From assembly GCA_017941735.1 (NCBI GenBank), contig JAGAVW010000063.1, forward strand, positions 1 through 41,784: a stretch of 41,784 nucleotides of DNA, in the 5' to 3' direction. Made by a program: the position numbers and the translations under genes. This DNA is from Solobacterium sp. (GTDB lineage: Bacteria; Bacillota_I; Bacilli_A; Erysipelotrichales; Erysipelotrichaceae). The notes below the pieces were generated by a model. The model worked only from the letters and a program-made list of their open reading frames with translations, was not told the origin of the DNA and searched no databases. Shown here piece after piece: positions 33,423-41,687 of this stretch (positions within the stretch are counted from its first letter, which is position 1; each line of letters starts with the position of its first letter).

Positions 33423-34178
33423 ATGAAAAAACTAGCAATCTTATTCGCATCCTTGATGTTATTGGTAGGATGTGGCACAACTTCCAGCAATGATGATGTT
33501 GCGTATATTAAAGAAAAAGGACTCTTAATTGTAGGCGTTACCCCCTTTAAACCAATGGATTATGAAGAAAATGGCACTTGGGTAGGCTTTGATGCCGATG
33601 TCGCTAAGAAAGTGGCAGAAGATTTAGGGGTCAAAGTAGAATTCGTTTCGATTGATTGGGATAACAAGGTATTAGAGCTTGAAAATAAGACCATTGATGT
33701 TGTTTGGAATGGCATGACATTAAATGATGCAAACAAACAAGCAATGGAATGTACAGAACCTTACTGTAACAATGCCCAAACGGTTATTGTGAAAGAAGGA
33801 ACGGATACAAGTGATCTAACGAAATTATCCTTTGCGGTAGAAGCAGGTTCAGCAGGCGAAGAAATCGCTAAAGAAAAAGGTTTCCAAGTCACTTCGCTTG
33901 AAACCCAAGCCGATACCTTATTAGAAGTATCCGCAGGCACAAGTGATGCGAGTGTCATTGACTTAATTATGGCTGGTGCAACTGTAGGAGAGGGTACGAG
34001 TTATCCAGATTTAGTGATTGCGGAACAGTTAAATAGTGAAGAATATGCGGTAGGTTGCCGTAAGGAAAGTAATTTAGCAGCTTATATCAACGATGCATTC
34101 AAGCGTTATGCAGAAGATGGATCGCTTCAAGCCATCGCAGAGCAATACGGTGTTGAGGAGGCACTGTTATTTAAATAA
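33423..34178 (+). CDS. Amino-acid ABC transporter substrate-binding lipoprotein (probably histidine)
   Basis: The 251-residue type-3 (SBP_bac_3) binding protein has lipobox LVGC (Cys17). The mature part opens DVAYIKEKGLLIVGVTPFKPMDYEENGTWVGFDADVAKKVAEDLGVKVEF, the typical polar-amino-acid-binding start. It continues with the ligand loop VWNGMTLNDANKQ and ends DGSLQAIAEQYGVEEAL. Family alone allows glutamine, arginine, histidine or cystine. The His-rich leader and attenuator directly upstream point to histidine. AGGAG precedes the ATG. First gene of a three-gene importer operon. Confidence 0.92.
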   Translation: MKKLAILFASLMLLVGCGTTSSNDDVAYIKEKGLLIVGVTPFKPMDYEENGTWVGFDADVAKKVAEDLGVKVEFVSIDWDNKVLELENKTIDVVWNGMTLNDANKQAMECTEPYCNNAQTVIVKEGTDTSDLTKLSFAVEAGSAGEEIAKEKGFQVTSLETQADTLLEVSAGTSDASVIDLIMAGATVGEGTSYPDLVIAEQLNSEEYAVGCRKESNLAAYINDAFKRYAEDGSLQAIAEQYGVEEALLFK

Positions 34179-34834
34179 TGTTTATTACAGTCACAAAAGC
34201 ACTACTGGAAGGCTTTTCCACTACACTATTCCTATTTGGGGTGACTTTATTATTGTCCTTACCCATTGGTTTAGGTATCTCGTTTTTTGCGATGAGTAAA
34301 TATCCGTTGTTGCGTTATCCTACTCGGTTCTTAATCTGGGTAATACGGGGTACGCCACTCATGTTACAGCTCATTGTGATTTACTATGGGCCAGGTATTT
34401 TCCTCAAGGCAAATATCTGGGGCAGTGGAGATCAAGGTCGAATGGTGGCTGCTATCTTTGCGTTTGTGATTAATTATTCATTTTATTTCGCAGAAATTTT
34501 CCGGGGTGGAATTCAATCCATTCCGAAAGGTCAATACGAGGCAGGTGAAGTATTGGGTTTATCCAAAAAACAAATCTTCACCCATATCATTTTATTACAG
34601 GTAATCAAAAATATTCTGCCCCCAATCAGTAATGAAGTGATTACGCTTGTAAAAGATACTTCACTTGCCCGTATTATTGCGGTATATGAAATTATTTGGA
34701 GTGGACAATCTTTTATTAAAACAGCGGGGATTGTATGGCCTCTATTCTATACGGGTGCCTTCTATTTACTCTTTAGTGGATTATTAGAAATTGGGTTTCA
34801 ATATTTAGAAAGAAAGCTTGCGTATTTTAGGTGA
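34178..34834 (+). CDS. Amino-acid ABC transporter permease
   Basis: The 218-residue HisMQ/GlnP-type permease (HEQRo motif family) has about five membrane helices. RGTPLMLQLIVIYYG carries the conserved region, and EAGEVLGLSKKQIFTHIILLQ carries the EAA loop that contacts the ATPase. Its ATG overlaps the stop of the binding-protein gene (TAATG), so translation is coupled. It is the only permease gene in the operon and would work as a homodimer. Confidence 0.93.
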   Translation: MFITVTKALLEGFSTTLFLFGVTLLLSLPIGLGISFFAMSKYPLLRYPTRFLIWVIRGTPLMLQLIVIYYGPGIFLKANIWGSGDQGRMVAAIFAFVINYSFYFAEIFRGGIQSIPKGQYEAGEVLGLSKKQIFTHIILLQVIKNILPPISNEVITLVKDTSLARIIAVYEIIWSGQSFIKTAGIVWPLFYTGAFYLLFSGLLEIGFQYLERKLAYFR

Positions 34835-34837
34835 ATT

Positions 34838-35566
34838 ATGGAACTTTTAAAAGTAGAAAATTTATCCAAGGCATTTGCGAATACGGAAATATTAAAAGGT
34901 ATTTCGTTTGATCTAAAGCAAGGTGAAACCATTTCGATTATTGGCTCTAGTGGAAGTGGAAAGACAACCTTGTTAAGATGTCTTACCTTTTTAGAGCGTG
35001 CGGATAAAGGGAAGATGATTTTGAATCAGAACCAAGTTTATGATTTCGAAAAGGATACCTCCTATGAAACGATACGTAAACAATTTGGTTTGGTATTTCA
35101 ACAATTCCATTTGTTTCCACAATATACCGCTTTAGAAAATGTTTGTTTAGCATTAAAGCTAAATGGAGCACAAGAAGCAGAAGAAAAAGGCATGCGCCTA
35201 TTAGAAGAGATGGGTCTAAAAGAAAAGGCAGACTTCTATCCCTACCAATTATCCGGTGGCCAACAACAACGTGTGGCCATTGCGCGTGCGTTAGCGTTAG
35301 AGCCAGAGATTCTTTGTTTTGATGAACCCACAAGTGCCTTAGATCCAGAACTAACACAAGAAGTTTTGCGAGCTTTAAAAAACTTACGTGCGCAAAATAA
35401 AACGATGATGATTGTGACGCATGAAATTGCTTTCGCCAGAAATATTTCCGACCAAGTCTTATTTATGGATGAAGGAAGAATAGTGGAAAAGGGAAGTGCG
35501 GAAGAAGTGATTGACCATCCTAAGGAAGAGCGCACCAAAGCCTTTTTACGGCATATGATAGGTTAA
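34838..35566 (+). CDS. Amino-acid ABC transporter ATPase
   Basis: The 242-residue ATPase is of the GlnQ/HisP class. It has Walker A GSSGSGKTT (~36-44), Q-loop VFQQFHLFPQ, signature LSGGQQQRVAIARAL, Walker B ILCFDEPTSALDPE and switch His in VTHEIAFARN. It starts 3 bases after the permease stop. The segment LFMDEGRIVEKGSAEEV is characteristic of polar amino-acid importers. It completes the attenuator-controlled operon. No terminator is obvious before the next gene. Confidence 0.95.
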   Translation: MELLKVENLSKAFANTEILKGISFDLKQGETISIIGSSGSGKTTLLRCLTFLERADKGKMILNQNQVYDFEKDTSYETIRKQFGLVFQQFHLFPQYTALENVCLALKLNGAQEAEEKGMRLLEEMGLKEKADFYPYQLSGGQQQRVAIARALALEPEILCFDEPTSALDPELTQEVLRALKNLRAQNKTMMIVTHEIAFARNISDQVLFMDEGRIVEKGSAEEVIDHPKEERTKAFLRHMIG

Positions 35567-35605
35567 ATAAATTCGTTATAATAAGAATATAGAAAGGATG
35601 AACCG

Positions 35606-36442
35606 ATGAAAAAAATTGTTTCATTTCTTTGTAGTATTTTATTCTTAATCATTCTTTTCTTAAATCCAACACGCGCAGATATGGGGCCAAAACCAAGTGT
35701 GAATATACGCTTTTTAGGTGCGCCAAATGAGCCTTATTTTGTGACCCTTCTTAGCGAACAAGAACAATATGGCCCATGGCATCGTGTTTATCCTTATACG
35801 ATTTCCGACTATGCGAAAGAGGAACTTGAAGTCAAAGCGTATACGAAGTTTGTGGAATATCAAGATGAAGATGGTTTTTACTTTTTGAATTATGTTCAAA
35901 ATTGTAACGAGACAAATACCTTTGCGTGGACTTATTATCCTCCGAGTACGTTTAAGGTTGCGGTGTATTGTCCTTCGAGTGATGAACTTATGGTAAGTGA
36001 AATCACAAAGCGTGTGGCTTTTGATACATACTTTGAAGCACAATACGGGACACAACCACTTCAGTTGCGTGAAGAAATCAAACTGGAAAAGAAATTACTC
36101 AGCTTTTTCGTACGTGTTTTATTAACCATTGTGGTGGAAGTATTACTTGGATGGTTATTTGGATATCGTCAAAAGAAAGAAATGAAGACGATTTTAATTG
36201 TGAACTTAGTGACACAAGTCTTATTAAATTTGGTGATGTTGGTGCTAGATTATTATAGTGGATGGCTTGTGTGGATTTTCATCTTCCCATTATTAGAAAT
36301 TGGCATCTGTGTGATTGAGACAATCATTTATTGTATGAAGTTTAAAGAACATTCCAAAGCAAAAACAATTCTGTATACGGTGTTAGCGAATGGAATCACC
36401 TTTGTGCTAGGACTTTATACATCCGTGATTGGCTTACTATGA
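35606..36442 (+). CDS. Conserved-looking membrane protein of unknown function
   Basis: The 278-residue protein has an N-terminal signal peptide (IVSFLCSILFLIILFLNPTRA) and then an extracellular part beginning DMGPKPSVNIRFLG (~25-165). The motif DMGPKPS recurs in uncharacterised Firmicutes membrane proteins, but I cannot name the family. Four C-terminal membrane helices (~168-278) follow. AAAGGATG precedes the ATG, and TATAAT at 35577-35582 suggests its own promoter. It lies between the importer and rapZ on the same strand, with only 17 bases to rapZ. The function is unknown; the layout suggests an external sensory or binding domain on a membrane anchor. Confidence 0.8.
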   Translation: MKKIVSFLCSILFLIILFLNPTRADMGPKPSVNIRFLGAPNEPYFVTLLSEQEQYGPWHRVYPYTISDYAKEELEVKAYTKFVEYQDEDGFYFLNYVQNCNETNTFAWTYYPPSTFKVAVYCPSSDELMVSEITKRVAFDTYFEAQYGTQPLQLREEIKLEKKLLSFFVRVLLTIVVEVLLGWLFGYRQKKEMKTILIVNLVTQVLLNLVMLVLDYYSGWLVWIFIFPLLEIGICVIETIIYCMKFKEHSKAKTILYTVLANGITFVLGLYTSVIGLL

Positions 36443-36459
36443 TAAAATAAAGAGTAACT

Positions 36460-37329
36460 ATGGAAGAGCAAAAACAGGTTGTATTAGTAAGTGGAATGAG
36501 TGGAGCTGGTAAGAGTACCGTCACACGAATTTTAGAAGATATGGGTTATCACTGTATCGATAATTTTCCCGTTCAAATGATTAGTCTTTTGGTAGATATG
36601 ATTGAAACAAGTAACGATCCCCGTTACTCCAATGTGGCGATCGCAACTTCTGCCCAAGACTTTCCAGAGTTTTTGCGTTCCTTAAAAGGGGAAGGCATTT
36701 CCGTACGGGTTTTATTTTTAGAGGCCAATGATACGACCTTAATGGCACGCTATAAAAGTACGCGACGCATTCATCCATTATTACTCAGTAATCATGTGAA
36801 TACATTAGAAGAAGCGATTGCGGTAGAACGGCAAATGTTTCAACGCTACATCCAAGATACCTTTATCACCATTGATACATCACATGTAACTGAAAAAGAA
36901 TTACGGGAACGAATTGGGAATCAATTTGGGAAAAGGAAGGTTCCACTCTTCTCCATTTCCTTTATTTCCTTTGGGTATAAATATGGGGTACCAATGGATG
37001 CGGATTTAATGATTGATGTACGTTTCTTACCAAACCCCTACTGGGAAGTAGAGCTAAGGCCCTTTACAGGGAATGATCCAATCATCTATGAATATGTGAT
37101 TGAAAAAGAAGAGACGCAAGAGTTTTTAAGACGTCTAATTTCTTTTACCGATTATGCGTTTGAACAATATTCCAAAGAAGGGAAGAATCACTTTACGGTA
37201 GCGATTGGATGTACCGGTGGCCAACATCGTTCTGTCAGTATTACGAATTATTTATTTGACCACTATAAAGACGAATACAAGTGTTATAAAGAACACCGCG
37301 ATATTAAAGAGGCGATGGATAATGAATAG
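36460..37329 (+). CDS. rapZ: RapZ/YvcJ-type nucleotide-binding protein
   Basis: The 289-residue protein has Walker A GMSGAGKST (~12-20), the motif DNFP (~36-39) and a C-terminal domain with VAIGCTGGQHRSVSI, which define the RapZ family. In enterobacteria RapZ controls glmS through small RNAs; in Firmicutes (YvcJ) it hydrolyses GTP/ATP and its role is less clear. The ribosome-binding site is weak (AAAGAG). It overlaps yvcK by 8 bases. rapZ-yvcK-whiA is a near-universal Firmicutes trio. Confidence 0.95.
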   Translation: MEEQKQVVLVSGMSGAGKSTVTRILEDMGYHCIDNFPVQMISLLVDMIETSNDPRYSNVAIATSAQDFPEFLRSLKGEGISVRVLFLEANDTTLMARYKSTRRIHPLLLSNHVNTLEEAIAVERQMFQRYIQDTFITIDTSHVTEKELRERIGNQFGKRKVPLFSISFISFGYKYGVPMDADLMIDVRFLPNPYWEVELRPFTGNDPIIYEYVIEKEETQEFLRRLISFTDYAFEQYSKEGKNHFTVAIGCTGGQHRSVSITNYLFDHYKDEYKCYKEHRDIKEAMDNE

Positions 37330-38275
37330 ATATCGTATTGTTGTAATTGGTGGGGGACATGGCCAATCTTTAATTTGTCGTGGCATTAAGAATTTAAAGA
37401 ATGTGGATATCAGTGCGATTGTCACGGTTGCGGATGATGGCGGAAGTACAGGAAGATTACGCCGTCAATTTCATATTCCCGCAATGGGGGATATTCGAAA
37501 TGTATTAATCTCCTTATCAGAAAGTGAAAACATCATGGGTGCTTTGATGGATTATCGTTTTGAAGATCCTTCTGGTAAAGAAATGGATATCCAAGGACAT
37601 AACTTAGGGAATTTGATTCTAACAGCTTTGACCCAACAAACCGGTTCTTTTTTAGAGGCAATTCAAGTCGCAAGTGATGTCTTAAATGTAAAAGGAAAAA
37701 TCATTCCTGCAACTACCGAAGTCATTACCCTTTATGCACGCATGGAAGATGATGTCATTGTCAAAGGGGAAGCCAATATTCCTAATGCGAATAACCACAT
37801 TCGCAATGTCTTCTATGACCGCGAAGTAGAAGCCGATCCAGATGCGATTCATGCGATTAAGAATGCGGACTTAATCATCTTTGGGATTGGTTCCATCTAT
37901 ACAAGCATTTTACCGAACGTGATTATTCCCGATATCAAAGATGCCTTACATGAAACCAAAGCCTATAAGATGTATATTTGTAACGCCATGACGCAACCTG
38001 GCGAAACGGATGGCTATAGTGTAGAAGATCACGTACAAGCACTTATCAATCATGGGGCAAGTGTGGATGCGGTCATGGTCGCAACGGATACCATCCCACA
38101 ATCCAACCTAGAAAACTATTTAAAGGAAGGAAGTATTCCGGTTATCTTAAAAGAAGACGAACATCCATATCGTGTCATCAAAAACAATTTATTGGATTTT
38201 AAAGATGGATTGATTCGTCATGATGCGAAAAAAGTGGAACAAGCAATCGAAACCTTTTTGAAAGAAGAGTTGTAA
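37322..38275 (+). CDS. yvcK: YvcK/CofD-like protein (UDP-sugar binding, gluconeogenic growth factor)
   Basis: The 317-residue protein opens MNRYRIVVIGGGHGQSLI. It then carries TVADDGGSTGRLR and GDIRNVLISLSE, HNLGNLILTAL, and later NAMTQPGETDGYSVEDHV, all YvcK/CofD family motifs. In Bacillus YvcK is needed for growth on gluconeogenic carbon and for cell shape. I use the ATG at 37322, which overlaps rapZ. An open frame 39 codons longer runs inside rapZ and is not the start. It is followed after 1 base by whiA. Confidence 0.94.
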   Translation: MNRYRIVVIGGGHGQSLICRGIKNLKNVDISAIVTVADDGGSTGRLRRQFHIPAMGDIRNVLISLSESENIMGALMDYRFEDPSGKEMDIQGHNLGNLILTALTQQTGSFLEAIQVASDVLNVKGKIIPATTEVITLYARMEDDVIVKGEANIPNANNHIRNVFYDREVEADPDAIHAIKNADLIIFGIGSIYTSILPNVIIPDIKDALHETKAYKMYICNAMTQPGETDGYSVEDHVQALINHGASVDAVMVATDTIPQSNLENYLKEGSIPVILKEDEHPYRVIKNNLLDFKDGLIRHDAKKVEQAIETFLKEEL

Positions 38276-38276
38276 T

Positions 38277-39221
38277 ATGTCATTTACGAAAGATGTAAAA
38301 TTAGAAGTCTCCTTACAAGAATTAAACACCGAAGAAAAAAGAGCTGAACTATCAGCTCTTCTTCAAATGACTTCTTCGTTATCTATATCGAACCGTGGAA
38401 TTGCGCTCGTTTCAAAAACGGAAAACGCACCTGTATCACGGGCGATTTATCGTCTTTGTAAGGAGTTATATGAAGTGGAAATCACCCCTTCTGTAAAACG
38501 GAAGATGAATTTAAATAAAAACCTCATCTACCGTTTACGCTTAGAAGGAAGTGTGAAAGAAATCTTACAAGATTTAGGCATCTATTCTTCAAGAGGGTTG
38601 TTGGATCGACCTTTGCGTAAAATTGTGGCAAAAGACAATTGCGCAAGAGCTTATCTTGCGGGGGCTTTTATGGCCGAAGGAAGTGTCAATGCGCCAACGA
38701 AACCAAACTATCATTTAGAGATTGAAGCAGAAAGCGAAAAACATGCGATTTTCCTTATTGAACTATTAGAGCGTTTTGCGATTCCAGCAAAGAAAATGGA
38801 ACGTAGGAATCATTGGATTGTCTATATTAAAGCGGCAGAAAAGATTGCGGATTTTTTACGTTGTATTGGCGCAAGCAATAGCTTATTACAATTTGAAGAT
38901 GCGCGTATTACAAGAGACTTATCCAGTAATGTGACAAGATTAAATAATGTGGAAATTGCGAATGTGGTTAAAAGTATGGAGGCTGCAACCAAGCAACTAG
39001 AAGACATCCAATTTCTTAAAGAACAAGACCAATTACGTTATATGGATGATAAATTGTTGGATGTGATTGCGTTGCGGGAAGAAAATCCGGAAGCTTCTTT
39101 AAATGAATTAGCTGAGTTATATCGCATGCAAACGGGGAATGTGGTCAGTAAATCTGGATTAAAACACCGCTTTGTGAAGTTACATGAGTGGCGTGAGAGA
39201 ATTGAGAAAAATGATGAATAA
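38277..39221 (+). CDS. whiA: DNA-binding protein WhiA (sporulation/division regulator homologue)
   Basis: The 314-residue product begins with the family start MSFTKDVKLEVSLQE. The LAGLIDADG-like central region follows, including ARAYLAGAFMAEGSVNAPTKPNYHLEIEA. The C-terminal helix-turn-helix (ASLNELAELYRMQTGNVVSKSGLKHRF, ~260-290) completes it. In Firmicutes it affects division and chromosome segregation rather than sporulation alone. It belongs to the rapZ-yvcK-whiA operon. Confidence 0.95.
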   Translation: MSFTKDVKLEVSLQELNTEEKRAELSALLQMTSSLSISNRGIALVSKTENAPVSRAIYRLCKELYEVEITPSVKRKMNLNKNLIYRLRLEGSVKEILQDLGIYSSRGLLDRPLRKIVAKDNCARAYLAGAFMAEGSVNAPTKPNYHLEIEAESEKHAIFLIELLERFAIPAKKMERRNHWIVYIKAAEKIADFLRCIGASNSLLQFEDARITRDLSSNVTRLNNVEIANVVKSMEAATKQLEDIQFLKEQDQLRYMDDKLLDVIALREENPEASLNELAELYRMQTGNVVSKSGLKHRFVKLHEWRERIEKNDE

Positions 39222-39456
39222 GTTAAAACGATATGCGATATACGCGGGAATCTTGTTTATAATTGGAGTATCGGTATTCTTATTTTGGCCAATCTTATTA
39301 ATTCTCTTAGGCGTCATCCTATTCTATGGATATCGTATGCGCAAACAAGGAATGGTCATTCAAAAAGTATTCCAACAACCAGAAAAGAAAATCGAACCAA
39401 CTGGTGTCATTATTGATGCGGAGTTTACAGAAAAAGATCGTGAGGAAGTAAGATGA
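39211..39456 (+). CDS. Small membrane protein of unknown function
   Basis: The 81-residue protein has one or two adjacent membrane helices (YAIYAGILFIIGVSVFLFWPILLILLGVILFY). A short basic stretch and a C-terminal tail ([20 protein letters not shown]) follow. I place the start at the ATG at 39211, 11 bases inside whiA; a second ATG at 39214 is equally possible, and an in-frame ATG at 39184 would extend further into whiA. The stop overlaps the acetyltransferase start by 4 bases, so it is part of the same operon. Not recognised. Confidence 0.7.
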   Translation: MMNKLKRYAIYAGILFIIGVSVFLFWPILLILLGVILFYGYRMRKQGMVIQKVFQQPEKKIEPTGVIIDAEFTEKDREEVR

Positions 39457-40367
39457 TTGAGCGAGCAAATGAAGCAGTAACGCTAGAAGTTAAAAACATA
39501 TGGAAGAAATGTTTTACAAATGAAGATGCAAGATACATTGAGTATTTCTTTAATAATGTTTATCAACCAGAATATGTGTATGTCGCAAAGGAAGAAGGCC
39601 AAGTAGTCGCTTCGATTTGTCGGATTCCACATGCGTTTGTCTTCAATCATCGCGTCTTACAAGCAAGTATGATTAGTAAACTCGCAGAGCTTCCTGAAAA
39701 ACGAAAAGAAGGCTATGCGAAAGAATTATTAGAAACCGTACTAGATGCGTGTGAACATACCGAACTATTAACCCTCATCCAAGCCGATCACCCCGAATTC
39801 TACAAACAATATGGCTTTGAGAGTGTTTATACAAGATGTTGTTACACGCTTACAAGAGAGAACGTCAAACGCATCACGAACTATGGATGTGCGTATGAAC
39901 CTTCTCCTTTAGATATGTTGAAGGTCTATTCTTCCTTTATCCGTCGCTTTAATGGCTTCTACGCAAGAGATATTGATTACTTTGTGCGTTTAAAGAAAGA
40001 AATCACGGCGCGTGGAGGAAAGATTGTGGCATATTACAATGGCAAAAACCAGATTCAAGGGTACGCAACAATCTTGTTGGAAGGAAAAGAGGCAAAGGTA
40101 GAAGAATGTATTTACCTCAATGCGATGGCTCTTACAAAATTAGTGAATGCGGCCTTGCAAGAACGTGCAATTATTAACCTCCATGTCTCAGAAGCAGAAA
40201 ACTTAAGTGTTCTATTCCCAGATGCGGAAAAGAAAGAATATGCATCCGTGATGGTACGCTTAAATGATTATGCGCTTTACGCAAGATTGTTTAATGAAAA
40301 AATCAAAGATGTAGGGGACGCCTTCAAGATTAGTGAGAAGCCATTAAACCTCAATGAGTTTATTTAA
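39453..40367 (+). CDS. GNAT-family N-acetyltransferase, Eis-like
   Basis: The 304-residue protein has an N-terminal GNAT domain with the acetyl-CoA loop in [15 protein letters not shown] (~80-94; canonical R/Q-x-x-G-x-A/G is RKEGYA) and [12 protein letters not shown] second half-domain (~135-240) and a C-terminal region follow, giving the three-part layout of Eis-type acetyltransferases. The substrate is unknown; such enzymes acetylate small amines, antibiotics or proteins. It is the last gene of the rapZ operon (4-base overlap upstream) and ends at a terminator. Confidence 0.85.
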   Translation: MIERANEAVTLEVKNIWKKCFTNEDARYIEYFFNNVYQPEYVYVAKEEGQVVASICRIPHAFVFNHRVLQASMISKLAELPEKRKEGYAKELLETVLDACEHTELLTLIQADHPEFYKQYGFESVYTRCCYTLTRENVKRITNYGCAYEPSPLDMLKVYSSFIRRFNGFYARDIDYFVRLKKEITARGGKIVAYYNGKNQIQGYATILLEGKEAKVEECIYLNAMALTKLVNAALQERAIINLHVSEAENLSVLFPDAEKKEYASVMVRLNDYALYARLFNEKIKDVGDAFKISEKPLNLNEFI

Positions 40368-40370
40368 AGA

Positions 40371-40414
40371 AAAACGGGTTTACCAAGGTAAAACTTGGCA
40401 AAAATCCGTTTTTT
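40371..40414 (+). terminator. Terminator of the rapZ-whiA-acetyltransferase operon
   Basis: AAAACGG at 40371-40377 pairs with CCGTTTT at 40406-40412, and an inner stem CCAAG/CTTGG (40383-40387 with 40394-40398) has a 6-base loop. TTTTTT runs through 40409-40414. Confidence 0.8.
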
Positions 40415-40419
40415 CACAA

Positions 40420-40448
40420 TTGACGAAGAGGCCCTTAAAAACTATAAT
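40420..40448 (+). promoter_or_regulatory. Promoter of gapA
   Basis: TTGACG at 40420-40425 and a consensus TATAAT at 40443-40448 are separated by exactly 17 bases. It lies 31 bases before the gapA ATG and just after a terminator, indicating a strong monocistronic promoter. Confidence 0.88.
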
Positions 40449-40479
40449 TTTATTGCAACATAAGGAGGAAAAATTAAAC

Positions 40480-41496
40480 ATGGCAGATGTAAAAGTTGCG
40501 ATTAACGGTTTTGGTAGAATTGGACGTCTAGCATTTAGACAAATGTTCAAAGCTCCTGGTTATGATATCGTTGCAATTAACGATTTAACAGAACCAGCAA
40601 TGCTTGCGAACTTATTGAAGTATGACTCTGCACAAGGCAAATGGGCAGGACATACAGTAGTAGCTGGCGAAGGCTCCATTACTGTTGATGGCGAAGAAAT
40701 CAAAATTTACAAAGAAGCAGATGCTAAAAACCTTCCTTGGAAAGATCTTGATGTTGACGTAGTTCTCGAATGCACAGGTTTCTATACCAAGAAAGAAAAA
40801 GCACAAGCACACATCGATGCAGGTGCGAAGAAAGTAGTTATTTCTGCTCCAGCAGGAAAGGACTTACCAACAATTGTATACAGTGTTAACGAAGACACAT
40901 TAACACCAGAAGACACAATTATTTCTGCAGCTAGCTGCACAACAAACTGCTTAGCTCCAATGGCTAAAGTTCTTAACAACTATGCGCCAATCAAATCTGG
41001 TATCATGACAACAGTTCATGCTTACACAGGTGACCAAATGATTCTTGATGGACCACACAGAAAAGGCGATATGAGAAGAGCACGTGCTGGTGCGATCAAC
41101 ATCGTTCCAAACAGCACAGGTGCTGCAAAGGCTATTGGTCTTGTTATTCCTGAACTCGATGGCAAACTCATCGGTTCTGCACAACGTGTACCAACTCCTA
41201 CAGGTTCTACAACAATTCTTGTTGCAGTCGTAGAAGGCAAAGACGTTACTGTTGAAGGAATCAACGCAGCTATGAAAGCAGCTGAAAGTGACAGCTATGG
41301 ATATAACGAAGATCCAATCGTTTCTAGCGATGTAATCGGTGAAACACATGGTTCTATCTTCGATGCTACACAAACCATGGTTCAAAAACTTGATGACAAT
41401 ACCTATCAAGTACAAGTTGTTGCTTGGTATGACAACGAAAACTCTTACACATCTCAAATGGTAAGAACAATCAAATACTTTGCTGAATTGAAATAA
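40480..41496 (+). CDS. gapA: Glyceraldehyde-3-phosphate dehydrogenase (glycolytic, NAD-dependent)
   Basis: The enzyme oxidises glyceraldehyde 3-phosphate to 1,3-bisphosphoglycerate in glycolysis. The 338-residue product opens with the NAD-binding start [18 protein letters not shown] and has Asp at the end of strand beta2 (INDL), consistent with NAD preference. The active-site motif [10 protein letters not shown] contains the catalytic Cys, with partner His in [10 protein letters not shown]. Codon use is noticeably more optimised than in neighbouring genes, as expected for high expression. An open frame 42 codons longer exists but overlaps the promoter; AAGGAGG marks the real ATG. It stands alone between terminators. 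Confidence 0.97.
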   Translation: MADVKVAINGFGRIGRLAFRQMFKAPGYDIVAINDLTEPAMLANLLKYDSAQGKWAGHTVVAGEGSITVDGEEIKIYKEADAKNLPWKDLDVDVVLECTGFYTKKEKAQAHIDAGAKKVVISAPAGKDLPTIVYSVNEDTLTPEDTIISAASCTTNCLAPMAKVLNNYAPIKSGIMTTVHAYTGDQMILDGPHRKGDMRRARAGAINIVPNSTGAAKAIGLVIPELDGKLIGSAQRVPTPTGSTTILVAVVEGKDVTVEGINAAMKAAESDSYGYNEDPIVSSDVIGETHGSIFDATQTMVQKLDDNTYQVQVVAWYDNENSYTSQMVRTIKYFAELK

Positions 41497-41520
41497 TTAA
41501 GCGGAATGATTTGAATAGAG

Positions 41521-41552
41521 AGCGAGTGTTTCGAATAAACACTCGCTTTTTT
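41521..41552 (+). terminator. Terminator after gapA
   Basis: An 11-bp perfect stem (AGCGAGTGTTT at 41521-41531 with 41537-41547), a 5-base loop and TTTTTT. A very strong Rho-independent terminator. Confidence 0.95.
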
Positions 41553-41630
41553 ATTAATCAGTTCGTAAGAACTGATTAAAAACCATACGCTATGCGTATG
41601 AGCGTAGAAGAGCTTAAGCGATGAAAAAAG

Positions 41631-41678
41631 CTCCTGTATAATAAAGCATGGCTGACAACCGTGCTCAAGATACAGGAG
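41631..41678 (+). promoter_or_regulatory. Hairpin sequestering the tnpA ribosome-binding site
   Basis: CTCCTGTAT at 41631-41639 pairs with ATACAGGAG at 41670-41678, which covers AGGAGGT. Inside, AGCATGG at 41645-41651 pairs with CCGTGCT at 41659-41665 with one G-U. IS200 elements are known to silence their transposase by such leader hairpins. Confidence 0.7.
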
Positions 41679-41687
41679 GTGATATCA

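Noticed and set aside
40354..40479. 42-codon N-terminal extension of gapA
   Set aside because: It overlaps the terminator and the consensus promoter of gapA. The canonical start with AAGGAGG is at 40480.
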